Shown in pieces: positions 1 through 8,290 of a stretch of 38,390 nucleotides of DNA (positions within the stretch are counted from its first letter, which is position 1; every line of letters begins with the position of its first letter). The notes under the pieces are model-generated. The model was not told the origin of the DNA, searched no databases, and was given only the letters and a program-made list of their open reading frames with translations. Source of the stretch: Polycyclovorans sp. (GTDB taxonomy: Bacteria; Pseudomonadota; Gammaproteobacteria; Nevskiales; Nevskiaceae); the NCBI GenBank assembly GCA_002706265.1, contig PAKU01000034.1, positions 1-38,390 on the forward strand, read 5' to 3'. The translations under genes were made by a program, and so were the position numbers.

Positions 1-4
1 ACAA

Positions 5-45
5 GAGCACCCACACAAATCACTTGTTCTTGTTCTTAAAGAGCG
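5..45 (-). promoter_or_regulatory. rRNA leader antitermination signals (boxA and boxC-like)
   Basis: Reading the minus strand, GCTCTTTAA (36-44) matches the boxA core that loads the NusB/NusE antitermination complex. It is followed by GTGTGGGTGCTC (5-16), which matches the boxC-like element just upstream of 16S rRNA in pseudomonads and enterics. The order promoter, boxA, boxC and then the window edge indicates that the 16S gene begins a short distance to the left on the minus strand. Confidence 0.85.
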
Positions 46-84
46 GCAAATCAGTGGTCCGAAAATCTAAGGCCACCGCTGCAA

Positions 85-120
85 GGGCGCGCATCATACT
101 GTGAATTGATGACCCGTCAA
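85..120 (-). promoter_or_regulatory. rRNA operon P1-type promoter
   Basis: On the minus strand TTGACG (115-120) is followed by 16 bp and TATGAT (93-98), then a GC-rich discriminator GCGCGCCC (85-92). A strong -35, a strong -10 and a GC discriminator are the hallmarks of growth-rate-controlled rRNA promoters. The roughly 60 bp upstream (121-180) are A/T-rich on this strand, as expected for an UP element or Fis-binding region. The leader motifs at 5-45 lie downstream in the same orientation. The rRNA genes are beyond the left edge. Confidence 0.85.
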
Positions 121-188
121 CGCGTCTTTCTCAACAAATGTGCTAAGTGCATGTAATTGCTGTGTTTGTTTTTGCTTCTCGGCGTCAC

Positions 189-1397
189 TCACGCCGTGGC
201 GGCCAGCGCCAGACGGGCATGACGCCGGCTTCCGACCTGTAACAGGTAGGTTTTGCCGGCGGCGAGCACTAGCGTTCTGTCCTCAATGCGCTCGCCATCG
301 AGCCTCACGGCACGCTGATCGATCAGCCGCGCGCCTTCGCCGTTGCTTGCCGCAAGTCCGGCTTCCTTGAGTGCCTTGGCCAGCGGCAAGCCTTGGTCAC
401 CGCAGGTGGCGCTGATCGTTTGGATGTCATCGGGCAGGCGCCCCTCGCTGAAGCGGGCGGAGAACGCGCCGCGTGCACGCTCGCCAACGCCTGCGCCATG
501 GAAGCGATCAACGATCTCGATCGCCAGGGTCATCTTGATGTCGCGCGGATTCTGTCCGGCGTCGGCCTGGTGCCGCAGCTCGGCCACCTCGCTCAGGGGT
601 CTGAACGAGAGCAGGTCGAAGTACCGCCACATCAAGGTGTCAGACACCGACATGATCTTGCCGAACATGTCGTCCGGCGCGTCGTTGAGCCCGATGGTGT
701 TACCCAGCGACTTGCTCATCTTGTTGACGCCATCCAGCCCCTCAAGAATCGGGACCGTCATGATCACCTGGGGCACTTGCCCTGCTGCCTGTTGCAGGTG
801 GCGGCCGACCAGCAGATTGAAGGTTTGGTCGGTGCCGCCCAGCTCAATGTCGGACTGCAGCATCACTGAGTCGTGGCCCTGCAGCAGCGGGTAGAGAAAT
901 TCGTGAATCGCAATCGGCTGCTGCGACGCATAGCGTTTCGCGAAGTCGTCGCGCTCAAGCATGCGGGCCACCGTGTGCTGCGCGGCGAGGCGCAACATGC
1001 CCTCGGTGCCCAGGGTATCGAGCCAGCTCGAGTTGAAGGTGACCGTGGTCTGGTTGGGGTCAAGGATCTTGAACACCTGCTCCTTATAGGTCTCCGCGTT
1101 CTCCAGTACCTCGGCCCGGGTCAGGGGCTTGCGGGTTTCGTTCTTGCCCGTGGGGTCCCCGATCATTCCGGTGAAGTCGCCGATCAGAAAGATGGCCTCG
1201 TGGCCGGCGGCCTGAAACGCGCGCATCTTGTTCAGGAGCAGCGTGTGCCCCAGGTGCAGGTCCTTCGCGGTCGGGTCGAAGCCCGCCTTGACGCGCAAAC
1301 GGCGCTTGCCGCGTGCTGCGGCTTCGAGGCGCTTGGGCAATTCATCGGCGGGCAAGATAGCTTCTGTGCCGCGGGTAATTTCAGCAAGATTTAGCAT
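189..1397 (-). CDS. tyrS: Tyrosyl-tRNA synthetase
   Basis: Charges tRNA-Tyr with tyrosine in the cytoplasm. The 402-residue protein has the class I signatures: HLGH near residue 48 (HIGH motif) and KMSKS near residue 228. The segment [17 protein letters not shown] is typical of the shorter synthetase type common in pseudomonads (about 400 residues). The C-terminal 65 residues fit an S4 RNA-binding domain. The ATG start gives the usual N-terminus (MLNLAEI), although no strong ribosome site precedes it. It reads toward the rRNA operon and stops 69 bp before the rRNA -35 box. A hairpin overlaps the stop (181-195) but has no U tract, so readthrough toward rRNA cannot be excluded. It is divergent from the M23 peptidase gene. 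Confidence 0.97.
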   Translation of the reverse strand: MLNLAEITRGTEAILPADELPKRLEAAARGKRRLRVKAGFDPTAKDLHLGHTLLLNKMRAFQAAGHEAIFLIGDFTGMIGDPTGKNETRKPLTRAEVLENAETYKEQVFKILDPNQTTVTFNSSWLDTLGTEGMLRLAAQHTVARMLERDDFAKRYASQQPIAIHEFLYPLLQGHDSVMLQSDIELGGTDQTFNLLVGRHLQQAAGQVPQVIMTVPILEGLDGVNKMSKSLGNTIGLNDAPDDMFGKIMSVSDTLMWRYFDLLSFRPLSEVAELRHQADAGQNPRDIKMTLAIEIVDRFHGAGVGERARGAFSARFSEGRLPDDIQTISATCGDQGLPLAKALKEAGLAASNGEGARLIDQRAVRLDGERIEDRTLVLAAGKTYLLQVGSRRHARLALAATA

Positions 1398-1500
1398 TTA
1401 GGACTCGCAGGGGTGGCTACACTCAGGCGGCTCGACAGACATCGCTCCAAACAATTGAGCCAAGTGCTTGCACGAATTCAGGTTTTGTGTTGTCTTAAGC

Positions 1501-1534
1501 ACGCTCTGAGAGCGTACCAACTCAACCATATATT
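1501..1534 (+). promoter_or_regulatory. Candidate sigma-70 promoter of the M23 peptidase gene
   Basis: CTGAGA (1506-1511), a 17 bp spacer and TATATT (1529-1534) form a plausible promoter 41 bp before the GTG start. The -35 lies inside a perfect inverted repeat, ACGCTC-TGA-GAGCGT (1501-1515), which could be an operator. The 178 bp between the divergent tyrS and peptidase genes hold nothing else I recognise. Confidence 0.35.
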
Positions 1535-1575
1535 GATGCGTGTGATGTCAAGACATCGCCGCTGGGGACTTTTAG

Positions 1576-2976
1576 GTGTCAGAACAGCGCAATTATAAGC
1601 AGCCGCCCCCTAGCGGCAGCGCTCGCAACATATTGTTGACCCTCGCATTCGGCATGATCGGCGCCTCATTGCTCCTGGCGCAGGTCGACGGGCAACCCGA
1701 GGCCGACAGCCTGATTTCATCCGCCTCCGCCAGCGCGAACCGAAGTCCGCTGATCGCGCCGCCGGTTGAGCTGACCCGCCTGGTGCTGCCCGGCTGGCTG
1801 GAACGCGACACGACCACGCCGCGCTCGCCCATGCGACCGGCCAACGATGTGCGCCCGCCAAGCGGCTGGGTCGAGGTGACCGTTAAAAGCGGCCAGACGT
1901 TTTCAACCCTGGTCGAAGGCTTGGGCATGCCCCGCGGTGATTGGGCCGCGGTGTTGGCATTGAAAGGTGACGCTGGCCGCCTGTCGCGCATCCGGGTCGG
2001 CGACACCCTGCGTTTCAAGATGCAGAACCAGCGCCTGGCCGGCATGGAGTACGCGCTTGACGAACTGACCACACTGCACATCAGCCGCGCCGACGACGGT
2101 CTGCAGGCCAAGACCCAAACGGCCAGTGTTGAGCATCGGCAGACCTTTGCCACCGGCCAGATCGATTCGTCGCTGTTCGCAGCGGGCCTTGACGCCGGGC
2201 TCACCAATCGCCTGATCATGGAGATGGCGGAGATCTTCGGCTATCAAATCGATTTTGCGCTGGAATTGCGTCGGGGCGACCGCTTCACGGTGCTATTCGA
2301 AGAAATTTACAAAGATGGCAAGCGCCTGCGTGAGGGCCGCATCCTTGCCGCCGAGTTCATCAACCAGAACCGCCGGTTGCAGGCGTTCCGCCACGAAGAC
2401 AGCGATGGCCGTGGCGCGTACTACACGGCCAAGGGCGAAGCGTTGAAAACAGGCTTCCGCCGCACCCCGCTCGACTTTGCGCGGATCAGCAGCCACTTCA
2501 ATCCGAATCGCCGTCACCCCATCCTCAACACGATCCGCGCCCACAAGGGCGTCGACTACGGCGCGTCAACGGGCACGCCCATCCGCGCCACCGGCGATGG
2601 TCGCATCAAGCATCGCGGGGTCATGGGTGGATACGGCCAAACGGTTGTCGTGCAGCACAACGGCGGAATCGACACGCTCTACGCGCACATGTCGCGCTAT
2701 CGCAGCGGCCTGCGCGTCGGCTCCCGGGTCAGCCAGGGGCAGGTCATCGGCTACGTGGGTGCAACCGGTCTGGCCACGGCGCCGCACCTGCACTACGAAT
2801 TCCGCATCAATGGTGTGCACAAGAATCCGGTCACGGTTGCACTGCCTCGTGCCACGCCGCTGCAAGCCTCACAGGTCGCCAAGTGGTCGCCTCAGGTCCA
2901 GCTTTGGCTGGCTGAGATTGAGCAGATCAACGCGCGACAACTGGCCATGAAGAACGGCGCCGATCTGCCCAACTGA
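1576..2976 (+). CDS. M23 family peptidoglycan endopeptidase (MepM-like)
   Basis: A predicted periplasmic zinc endopeptidase that cleaves peptide cross-links of peptidoglycan. Residues 17-36 form a single membrane anchor or uncleaved signal. Residues about 95-165 resemble the OapA/LysM-like domain of MepM/YebA proteins. The C-terminal LytM/M23 domain carries HKGVDYG (about 322-328), supplying the zinc His and Asp, and HLHYEF (about 405-410), supplying the catalytic and second zinc His. The 466-residue length is typical. The start is GTG, with GGGGA upstream at 1564-1568; no in-frame ATG before the anchor is available. It lies 8 bp before anmK, probably in one operon, so cross-link cleavage and muropeptide recycling are paired. 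It corresponds to PA0667 in Pseudomonas. Confidence 0.92.
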   Translation: MSEQRNYKQPPPSGSARNILLTLAFGMIGASLLLAQVDGQPEADSLISSASASANRSPLIAPPVELTRLVLPGWLERDTTTPRSPMRPANDVRPPSGWVEVTVKSGQTFSTLVEGLGMPRGDWAAVLALKGDAGRLSRIRVGDTLRFKMQNQRLAGMEYALDELTTLHISRADDGLQAKTQTASVEHRQTFATGQIDSSLFAAGLDAGLTNRLIMEMAEIFGYQIDFALELRRGDRFTVLFEEIYKDGKRLREGRILAAEFINQNRRLQAFRHEDSDGRGAYYTAKGEALKTGFRRTPLDFARISSHFNPNRRHPILNTIRAHKGVDYGASTGTPIRATGDGRIKHRGVMGGYGQTVVVQHNGGIDTLYAHMSRYRSGLRVGSRVSQGQVIGYVGATGLATAPHLHYEFRINGVHKNPVTVALPRATPLQASQVAKWSPQVQLWLAEIEQINARQLAMKNGADLPN

Positions 2977-2984
2977 GCACCCCC

Positions 2985-4088
2985 ATGGCCCCGGCGCCAA
3001 CACGTTGGATCGGTGTGATGTCGGGGACCAGTCTCGACGGCATTGATGCGGTCAGGTGCCATATTGACGGCGAGGGTTGGCACGGTGTCGAGGCGGTTGA
3101 ACAGCGCGCGTGGCCCGATGCGCTAAGGCAGACGCTGCTGGCGCTGCAACAGGGGCACAGTCGGCTGACCGCTGCCGAATGGGCGGCACTGGACCAGGCC
3201 GTGTCGGATTGCTACGTGGACACGATCCGCCCCCTGGTGCGCGATGCATCGGTAACCGGCATTGGCCTGCATGGCCAGACGGTCTTCCACGACGGCGACC
3301 AGCTGATGACCAGCCTGCAGTTGGGCAATCCGCACTGGATCGCGGCGCGCACCGGCTGCCTTGTCGTGCACGACTTCCGTCGCGCCGACATGGCGCTTGG
3401 CGGCCAAGGCGCCCCGCTGGTGCCTGCATTTCACCAAGCCATCTTTGCCCACCCGGATGAACGCCGGGTTGTGGTGAACATTGGCGGCATCAGCAACCTG
3501 ACGCGTCTTGGCACCTCGACAGAGCCCCTGATCGGCTACGACGTCGGCCCGGGCAACGCGCTGATGGATGAGTGGATCCAACTCACGCATGGGGCGCCAT
3601 TCGACAACGAAGGGCTTTGGGCCTCCAGCGGCCAGGTGATAGAAAAACTGGTCGAGGCGGCGCTTGAGGATGCGTGGTTCACACGACCACCGCCAAAAAG
3701 CACCGGTCGCGATTTTTTCTCGCTGTCCTGGCTCGATGCCCTCTTCCCCGGCTGGCGCGAAAACCCCGCTGAGAACATCCAGCGCAGCTTGCTGGAGATC
3801 ACCGCCATTGGCATTGCCCGCGAGGCCGGGTCATGCAACCGCCTGCTGGTTTGCGGCGGCGGCGCTCACAACCGCCTGTTGATGCGACGCTTGTCGGAAT
3901 TGCTGCCGGCCACGTCGGTCGAGACCACGGCTGCGTTCGGGCTGAAGGCCCAACACGTCGAGGGCGCCGCCTTTGCCTGGCTTGCCGAACGACGCCATGC
4001 CGAACTGACCGGGGCCTGGCACCTCGCCACGGGGGCGAGCAATGCAGCCTTTCTCGGCTGCATCAGCTTGCCCCCGAGGCCGCCCTGA
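2985..4088 (+). CDS. anmK: Anhydro-N-acetylmuramic acid kinase
   Basis: Phosphorylates and opens 1,6-anhydro-N-acetylmuramic acid to MurNAc-6-phosphate in the cytoplasm, a step of cell-wall recycling. The 367-residue sequence shows the ASKHA-type nucleotide fold: the N-terminal phosphate loop VMSGTSLDGID (about 10-20), GYDVGPGNALMDEW in the middle, and CGGGAHNRLL near residue 290. Length matches the family. The ATG start lies 8 bp after the peptidase stop; the ribosome site is weak, so translation may be coupled. The stop is a single base from the stop of the convergent erpA gene and no terminator separates them. Confidence 0.96.
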   Translation: MAPAPTRWIGVMSGTSLDGIDAVRCHIDGEGWHGVEAVEQRAWPDALRQTLLALQQGHSRLTAAEWAALDQAVSDCYVDTIRPLVRDASVTGIGLHGQTVFHDGDQLMTSLQLGNPHWIAARTGCLVVHDFRRADMALGGQGAPLVPAFHQAIFAHPDERRVVVNIGGISNLTRLGTSTEPLIGYDVGPGNALMDEWIQLTHGAPFDNEGLWASSGQVIEKLVEAALEDAWFTRPPPKSTGRDFFSLSWLDALFPGWRENPAENIQRSLLEITAIGIAREAGSCNRLLVCGGGAHNRLLMRRLSELLPATSVETTAAFGLKAQHVEGAAFAWLAERRHAELTGAWHLATGASNAAFLGCISLPPRPP

Positions 4089-4089
4089 G

Positions 4090-4434
4090 CTAGGTCGAGA
4101 ACGAGTTGCCGCACCCGCAGGTCGTGCTGGCGTTGGGGTTGCGAATCACAAACTGCGCGCCTTCGACATTCTCGCGATAGTCGATTTCGGCGCCCTGCAG
4201 ATACTGCAAGCTCATCGAGTCGACCAGCAGCGTCACACCGTTCTTGACGACGACGGTGTCGTCCTCGGCCGTGTCATTGTCGAACTTGAAGCCGTATTGG
4301 AATCCCGAGCAGCCGCCGCCGGTGACGAACACGCGCAATTTTTGAGACGAATCATCCTCGTCATCCAGCAGGGCGCGCACCTTGTTGGCGGCCGCGTCAC
4401 TGAAAATCACTTCCTGCTCAAGTTCACTTTGCAT
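4090..4434 (-). CDS. erpA: Iron-sulfur cluster insertion protein ErpA
   Basis: An A-type carrier that delivers [4Fe-4S] clusters to essential targets such as the isoprenoid enzyme IspG. The ATG at 4434 is chosen because GGAGG (4440-4444) lies 5 bp upstream and the product [11 protein letters not shown] is exactly 114 residues, the length of E. coli ErpA. The three ligand cysteines are present in GGGCSGFQY (about residue 42) and in CGCG near the C-terminus (about 106-108). It is the last gene of the leftward argC-DUF6776-bactofilin-erpA run, 34 bp after the bactofilin stop. Confidence 0.96.
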   Translation of the reverse strand: MQSELEQEVIFSDAAANKVRALLDDEDDSSQKLRVFVTGGGCSGFQYGFKFDNDTAEDDTVVVKNGVTLLVDSMSLQYLQGAEIDYRENVEGAQFVIRNPNASTTCGCGNSFST

Positions 4435-4468
4435 CACAACCTCCAAAATCTGTACGACCCCGTTTGCG

Positions 4469-4960
4469 CTACTTCGACAACACCGTGCGCGGGAGTTCGG
4501 TGTTGGTGCCGACCACTTCATCGTTGCCTGGCGCTTCACTGCGCTCGGTGGTGCCGATGGAGGCCAGCGCATCACCCGACTCGTGAATCAGCTGACCATT
4601 GACGGTGGCGCCGCCTTCCATTTCCAGAATCTTGTACGACACGTTGCCGGTCACGCGCGCTTTCGACGACATGCGCAAACGTTCGCTGGCGTAAACATCG
4701 CCCACCACGCCACCATTAAGCATGATGTTGGGGACGCGCACGTCACCTTCAATAAGGCCGCTGTCACTCACCGACAGTTCGGCGCTCTTGTCCGCCGCGG
4801 CCAGCACCTTGCCGCGAACCTTCCCATCGATATGCAGGCCACCTGCAAAGCGCACGTCGCCCGAGATCTCGGTCTGCCGACCAATCAGCGTGTCAACGGT
4901 TGAGCCCCCCTTCGACGACGGTGCTGCGGGGCTGTTGCTCCCACCAAATAGCTTGCTCAT
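4469..4960 (-). CDS. Bactofilin family protein
   Basis: A polymer-forming cytoskeletal protein (DUF583/bactofilin). After about 25 low-complexity residues ([16 protein letters not shown]) the core (about 25-125) shows the short repeating beta pattern of a right-handed beta-helix: [34 protein letters not shown] and [18 protein letters not shown]. The C-terminal 35 residues are polar and probably disordered. Length (163) fits small bactofilins. The ATG is preceded by a purine-rich GAGG. In other bacteria bactofilins organise cell-shape or peptidoglycan enzymes; a link to the nearby M23 peptidase is an inference from position only. It corresponds to PA0664. Confidence 0.88.
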   Translation of the reverse strand: MSKLFGGSNSPAAPSSKGGSTVDTLIGRQTEISGDVRFAGGLHIDGKVRGKVLAAADKSAELSVSDSGLIEGDVRVPNIMLNGGVVGDVYASERLRMSSKARVTGNVSYKILEMEGGATVNGQLIHESGDALASIGTTERSEAPGNDEVVGTNTELPRTVLSK

Positions 4961-4985
4961 TCAGCCTCACTCCTCAAGATTGGGT

Positions 4986-5753
4986 TCATGGCGATCGATC
5001 AGGCCCCTCCGCCGCCAGCACGCTTCGTCGCCACTCCAGAACTTCCTCGACCGCTGGGGCACTTCCGTCGGGGATCAACTGTACCCGTATTCGTTGTGGC
5101 TTAAAGCCGGCCGGGAGCTTGATCAAGCCGTCAAACTCCTGAAAGTACTGAAACCCGTACTTCGGCAGTTCATCGCGCCCTTCACTCAGCTCCGGCCAAC
5201 TCACTGACAGCGGGCGGCCGTCGCGCACCCCCTCAACCACCATTTTGAATTGACCGGCCGCGTTGCCCTGACGACGCACCGCTTGCACCAGCACCAGCTC
5301 GTAGCGAAATTGGGGGGTGACGCCGGTGGGCGCGAGTTTGAGGCTGTGCACCCGAACCCCCGCCTTCACCACGTCGGGAGAGACGATGCCGCGATAGAAC
5401 GCCAATTGCTCACGCAATTCCAGCAGTTCGCTCTGCAGGCGCTCCAGCTCCCCTCGCAGCAGTTGCGCCGCCTCAGCTTCAACCTGCTGGCTTTGTCGTA
5501 AAAATGCCAGCTCATCGCGCAGGTTCTCATTCTCGTCACGCGTCTCACGCAGGGACTGCGTCAGCGTTTTCCGTACCGCCAGCAGCTCATTCAATTCGCG
5601 TTGGTGCTTGGCGGCATCATCCTCAAAGGCATGCCGCGCCAGGACGAACAGTGCCCAGAGCGCGACCACGGCAACGGCCGTCAGGGCGGCAATCCAAACC
5701 AGACGCGGTCCATGCCGCTTCGGTTGGCGTATGACGATTTCAGGCAGGTTCAC
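4986..5753 (-). CDS. Membrane-anchored coiled-coil protein, DUF6776 family
   Basis: Function unknown. A basic N-terminus is followed by one transmembrane segment (about residues 19-41), then a long coiled coil (about 45-125, rich in Leu, Glu, Arg and Gln) and a periplasmic globular domain (about 130-255). This is the layout of the DUF6776 family, as in PA0663. The start is GTG: its GTGA overlaps the TGA stop of argC by 4 bp, so translation is coupled. Bactofilin follows 25 bp downstream. Anchor plus coiled coil next to a bactofilin suggests an envelope scaffold, but this is inference. Confidence 0.8.
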   Translation of the reverse strand: MNLPEIVIRQPKRHGPRLVWIAALTAVAVVALWALFVLARHAFEDDAAKHQRELNELLAVRKTLTQSLRETRDENENLRDELAFLRQSQQVEAEAAQLLRGELERLQSELLELREQLAFYRGIVSPDVVKAGVRVHSLKLAPTGVTPQFRYELVLVQAVRRQGNAAGQFKMVVEGVRDGRPLSVSWPELSEGRDELPKYGFQYFQEFDGLIKLPAGFKPQRIRVQLIPDGSAPAVEEVLEWRRSVLAAEGPDRSP

Positions 5754-6787
5754 GGGGACAGCGGCACGGCGTCCAGCCCGCTGCGTTCATCGAGGCCAAA
5801 CATGATGTTCATGTTCTGCACCGCCTGCCCGGACGCGCCCTTGACCAGATTATCGATGACCGACAGCACGATCACAGTGCGCTGGTCCGCCGCAAGATGC
5901 ACCGCCAGACGGCAGGTGTTGCCGGCGCGCACATGGCGCGTTTCGGGGTGCGAACCGGCCGGCATGACGTCAACGAACGGCTCGTTGGCATAGGTCGACT
6001 CAAACAAAGTCTGCAGGCCGGTCGCCGGAGCCTTGAGGCGGGTGTACACCGTCGCATGGATGCCGCGAATCAAGGGCAACAAGTGCGGCACGAAGGTCAA
6101 CCCGATGTCACCGCCCGCCACGTCGCGCAGGCCCTGTTCAATCTCGGGCGCATGACGGTGGCCGCCGCCGGCGACACCGTACGCCCTGAAGTTATCGCCA
6201 GCCTCGCACAGCAACGAACCCACCTTGGCTTCGCGGCCGGCACCGCTGACACCTGACTTGCAGTCGGCGATGATGCCCTGCGAATCGATCAAGCCTGCGG
6301 CCAGCAACGGCTTGAGCGCGAGCTGCACGGCCGTGGGATAGCACCCGGGGTTCGCCACCAGGCGCGCTTCGCGAATCGGGTCGCGATGCACTTCGGGCAA
6401 GCCGTAGACTGCTTCTTCAAGCAGCGCCGGCGCGCTGTGCTCAAGCCCATACCAATGCTTGAACACCACCGGGTCACGCAAACGAAAGTCGGCGGAGAGG
6501 TCGATCACCCGCACGCCACGCTCGATCAACGCAGCGGCGCTGCGCATGGCCACCCCATGAGGGGTGGCAAAGAAAACCACATCACAGCGCGCAAGCGCCT
6601 CGGGATCGGGCACTGAAAAAACCACGTCGGCATGCCCCCGCAGATTGGGGAACAAGGCGTCGGCACGCAGGCCGGCCTCTTTACGGGAGGTCAAAACTCG
6701 AACCTGTGCCGACGGATGCTGCGCCAGCAGGCGCAACAACTCTGAGCCGGTGTATCCCGTGCCGCCGACAATCCCTACCGAAATCAT
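5750..6787 (-). CDS. argC: N-acetyl-gamma-glutamyl-phosphate reductase
   Basis: Reduces N-acetylglutamyl phosphate to the semialdehyde with NADPH, the third step of arginine synthesis. The N-terminal Rossmann motif is [18 protein letters not shown]; the catalytic cysteine lies in NPGCYPTA (about residue 150), as usual for Arg[13 protein letters not shown] follows. The ATG at 6787 gives 345 residues and the family N-terminus MISVGIVGG; a GTG two codons upstream (6793) is equally spaced from the weak AAGGG site and cannot be excluded. It is first in the leftward operon and divergent from hemJ, with about 60 bp between starts that must hold both promoters. Confidence 0.96.
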   Translation of the reverse strand: MISVGIVGGTGYTGSELLRLLAQHPSAQVRVLTSRKEAGLRADALFPNLRGHADVVFSVPDPEALARCDVVFFATPHGVAMRSAAALIERGVRVIDLSADFRLRDPVVFKHWYGLEHSAPALLEEAVYGLPEVHRDPIREARLVANPGCYPTAVQLALKPLLAAGLIDSQGIIADCKSGVSGAGREAKVGSLLCEAGDNFRAYGVAGGGHRHAPEIEQGLRDVAGGDIGLTFVPHLLPLIRGIHATVYTRLKAPATGLQTLFESTYANEPFVDVMPAGSHPETRHVRAGNTCRLAVHLAADQRTVIVLSVIDNLVKGASGQAVQNMNIMFGLDERSGLDAVPLSP

Positions 6788-6849
6788 GATCACCGCACCC
6801 TTGAGGCTGGGCGGGGATAATAACGGCTCACCTTTGCAGGAGTATCGAC

Positions 6850-7266
6850 ATGCTGTGGATCAAGGCGCTGCACGTGATTTTCATGGTCTGCTGGTTTGCG
6901 GCGCTGTTCTATCTGCCCCGGCTGTTCGCGTACCACGTGGAGGCCGGCTCGTCCGAGGAGAAGGCGCGCTTCTGTCTGATGGAAAGGCGGCTGTTTGCCC
7001 TCGGCAGCATCGCCATGCTCGGGACCTGGGTTTTCGGCCTTTGGATGCTGATGATGGCGCCCGGCTACATGCAGTCCGGCTGGCTGCACGCCAAGCTGCT
7101 GTTGGTGGTGTTGCTGACCGGCTATCACCACTGGCTGATCGTGTTCATGCGCCGGTTTCGCGGCAATGCCAACCGCAGTACGGCAAGGTTCTTCAAGCTG
7201 ATCAACGAAGTCCCCGCGCTGTTCCTGGTGGCGATCGTGATTCTGGTGGTCGTCAAGCCGTTCTGA
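6850..7266 (+). CDS. hemJ: Protoporphyrinogen IX oxidase HemJ
   Basis: An integral membrane enzyme oxidising protoporphyrinogen IX to protoporphyrin IX, the penultimate step of heme synthesis in bacteria lacking HemG and HemY. The 138 residues contain four hydrophobic segments (about 4-24, 50-72, 80-98 and 118-137). The N-terminal [13 protein letters not shown] carries the conserved His (residue 8), and [15 protein letters not shown] is the second conserved block. GGAG lies 10 bp before the ATG. The assignment rests on the family pattern and the argC neighbour (PA0661 in Pseudomonas). The adjacent Bfr and Bfd place heme synthesis beside iron storage. Confidence 0.9.
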   Translation: MLWIKALHVIFMVCWFAALFYLPRLFAYHVEAGSSEEKARFCLMERRLFALGSIAMLGTWVFGLWMLMMAPGYMQSGWLHAKLLLVVLLTGYHHWLIVFMRRFRGNANRSTARFFKLINEVPALFLVAIVILVVVKPF

Positions 7267-7281
7267 GCACGCGAACATCGT

Positions 7282-7323
7282 GGCCACAAAAAAGGCCATC
7301 GCAAGATGGCCTTTTTTGTGGCC
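7282..7323. terminator. Bidirectional rho-independent terminator
   Basis: A perfect 19 bp inverted repeat (7282-7300 with 7305-7323) closed by a GCAA tetraloop. Its inner GC stem GGCCATC/GATGGCC is flanked by A6 and T6, so it gives a U-tailed hairpin on either strand. It sits between the convergent hemJ (+) and bfr (-) and should end both. Confidence 0.95.
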
Positions 7324-7328
7324 GAGTC

Positions 7329-7811
7329 TTAATCGGCGGAAGGCGGCTCCGACTGGCTTTGGCAGTAGTTCTGCACGCCCACCAGCTCGATGATTTTCAG
7401 CTGCTCTTCGATGAAGTCGACATGCTCTTCCTCGGACTCAAGGATGCTGACGAACAGCTCACGGGTCACAAAGTCACGCACTTCTTCACAATGAACAATT
7501 GCGTCCTTGAGCAGTGGCAGCGCTTCCATCTCCAGCCGCAGGTCACACGCCAGCACCTCTTCCACGTCTTCGCCGATGTAAAGCTTGCCCAGGTCCTGCA
7601 GGTTGGGCAGCCCTTCTAGGAACAGAATGCGGGCAATGAGCCTGTCCGCATGCTTCATCTCGTCGATGGACTCGTGATACTCGTATTTGCCGAGCTTGCG
7701 CAGCCCCCAGTTGTCGAGCATGCGCGCATGCAGGAAGTACTGGTTGATCGCGGTTAGCTCGTTCTTCAGCGCCTGGTTGAGAAAGTCGATGACTTTCGAG
7801 TCGGCACGCAT
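7329..7811 (-). CDS. bfr: Bacterioferritin (heme-binding ferritin)
   Basis: A 24-mer iron-storage shell that oxidises Fe(II) and mineralises it. All ferroxidase ligands are in register: Glu18, Glu51, His54, Glu94, Glu127 and His130. Met52, the inter-subunit heme ligand, is present, marking a heme-binding Bfr rather than a ferritin A type. Length is 160 (typical 155-160). The ATG has GGAG 8 bp upstream. It has its own promoter (7839-7867) although it follows bfd on the same strand. The partner Bfd encoded upstream reduces the heme to release stored iron. Confidence 0.97.
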   Translation of the reverse strand: MRADSKVIDFLNQALKNELTAINQYFLHARMLDNWGLRKLGKYEYHESIDEMKHADRLIARILFLEGLPNLQDLGKLYIGEDVEEVLACDLRLEMEALPLLKDAIVHCEEVRDFVTRELFVSILESEEEHVDFIEEQLKIIELVGVQNYCQSQSEPPSAD

Positions 7812-7838
7812 GGCAGTCTCCTAACAGATCGTCTGGCC

Positions 7839-7867
7839 ACTATACCGGCAGCATCAGCACTAAGCAA
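7839..7867 (-). promoter_or_regulatory. Sigma-70 promoter of bfr
   Basis: On the minus strand TTGCTT (7862-7867), 17 bp and TATAGT (7839-7844). Spacing is ideal and the -10 differs from TATAAT at one base. It gives a leader of about 20 nt. An A/T-rich block (7867-7888) just upstream could serve as an UP element. Confidence 0.7.
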
Positions 7868-7891
7868 TTGTTTTTATTGATATTAAAAGGG

Positions 7892-7910
7892 AACGAGTGC
7901 GATTCTCAGA
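7892..7910 (-). promoter_or_regulatory. Weak Fur-like site between bfd and bfr
   Basis: AACGAGTGCGATTCTCAGA agrees with a Fur-box model (AATGAGAATGATTCTCATT) at 13 of 19 positions, with an intact GATTCTCA half. It overlaps the bfd stop codon and lies about 25 bp upstream of the bfr -35. Its distance and partial match make function uncertain. Confidence 0.3.
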
Positions 7911-8133
7911 CGCATTCTGTCACGCCCCCCGGAAGCACCGAGGCCGACCGGGCCGGAGCCGGCAGACAGCCTTGCGTGCGCTCGCGGAGATGCCGCCGCG
8001 CTTCGCAGGCGCAACGACCACAGGTGGTGCCGATGCCCAGCTCCTCGCGCAGCGCCGCCCACGTTCGCACACCACCGTCGATGGCGGTGTTGAGGTCCCG
8101 GCAGGAAACGCGCTTGCAGACGCAAATGATCAT
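7906..8133 (-). CDS. bfd: Bacterioferritin-associated ferredoxin
   Basis: A [2Fe-2S] protein that passes electrons to the bacterioferritin heme so that mineral iron is reduced and released. The ATG at 8133 gives MIICVCKRVS and places all four ligands at the E. coli Bfd positions: Cys4, Cys6, Cys38 and Cys41 (CVC and TTCGRC). A longer in-frame reading to 8232 adds 33 residues unlike the family and is rejected. The 75-residue product has about 12 extra C-terminal residues relative to the 64-residue E. coli protein. A Fur-box-like site overlaps its -35, fitting induction in iron starvation. bfr follows 94 bp downstream. Confidence 0.95.
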   Translation of the reverse strand: MIICVCKRVSCRDLNTAIDGGVRTWAALREELGIGTTCGRCACEARRHLRERTQGCLPAPARSASVLPGGVTECV

Positions 8134-8150
8134 GGGCTGATTGAATACCC

Positions 8151-8169
8151 AATGCGAACGATTGTCAAT
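8151..8169 (-). promoter_or_regulatory. Fur box overlapping the bfd promoter
   Basis: AATGCGAACGATTGTCAAT matches AATGAGAATGATTCTCATT at 15 of 19 positions. On the minus strand TTGACA (8163-8168) lies inside it, followed after 15-17 bp by TATTCA/TTCAAT about 10-20 bp before the bfd ATG. Fur bound here would block the -35, giving iron repression of bfd, which is the known logic for this gene in pseudomonads. Confidence 0.65.
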
Positions 8170-8244
8170 ACCACTCGCATGCCCGCAACATCGCCTTGAG
8201 ATCAATGTGCGCCGCTTACGCCCGCCGCTCATGAACTGCAGGCA

Positions 8245-8270
8245 TAAAAAAACCGCAGCCGAGGCTGCGG
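8245..8270 (-). terminator. Rho-independent terminator of the cold-shock gene
   Basis: On the minus strand CCGCAGCC-TC-GGCTGCGG is followed by seven T residues. It lies 21 bp after the cold-shock stop codon and ends that transcript before the bfd promoter region. Confidence 0.92.
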
Positions 8271-8290
8271 TCTTAGTTCACAGACGTCGC

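Noticed and set aside
181..195. Hairpin at the tyrS stop as a terminator
   Set aside because: Five-bp stem without a following U tract on the coding strand.
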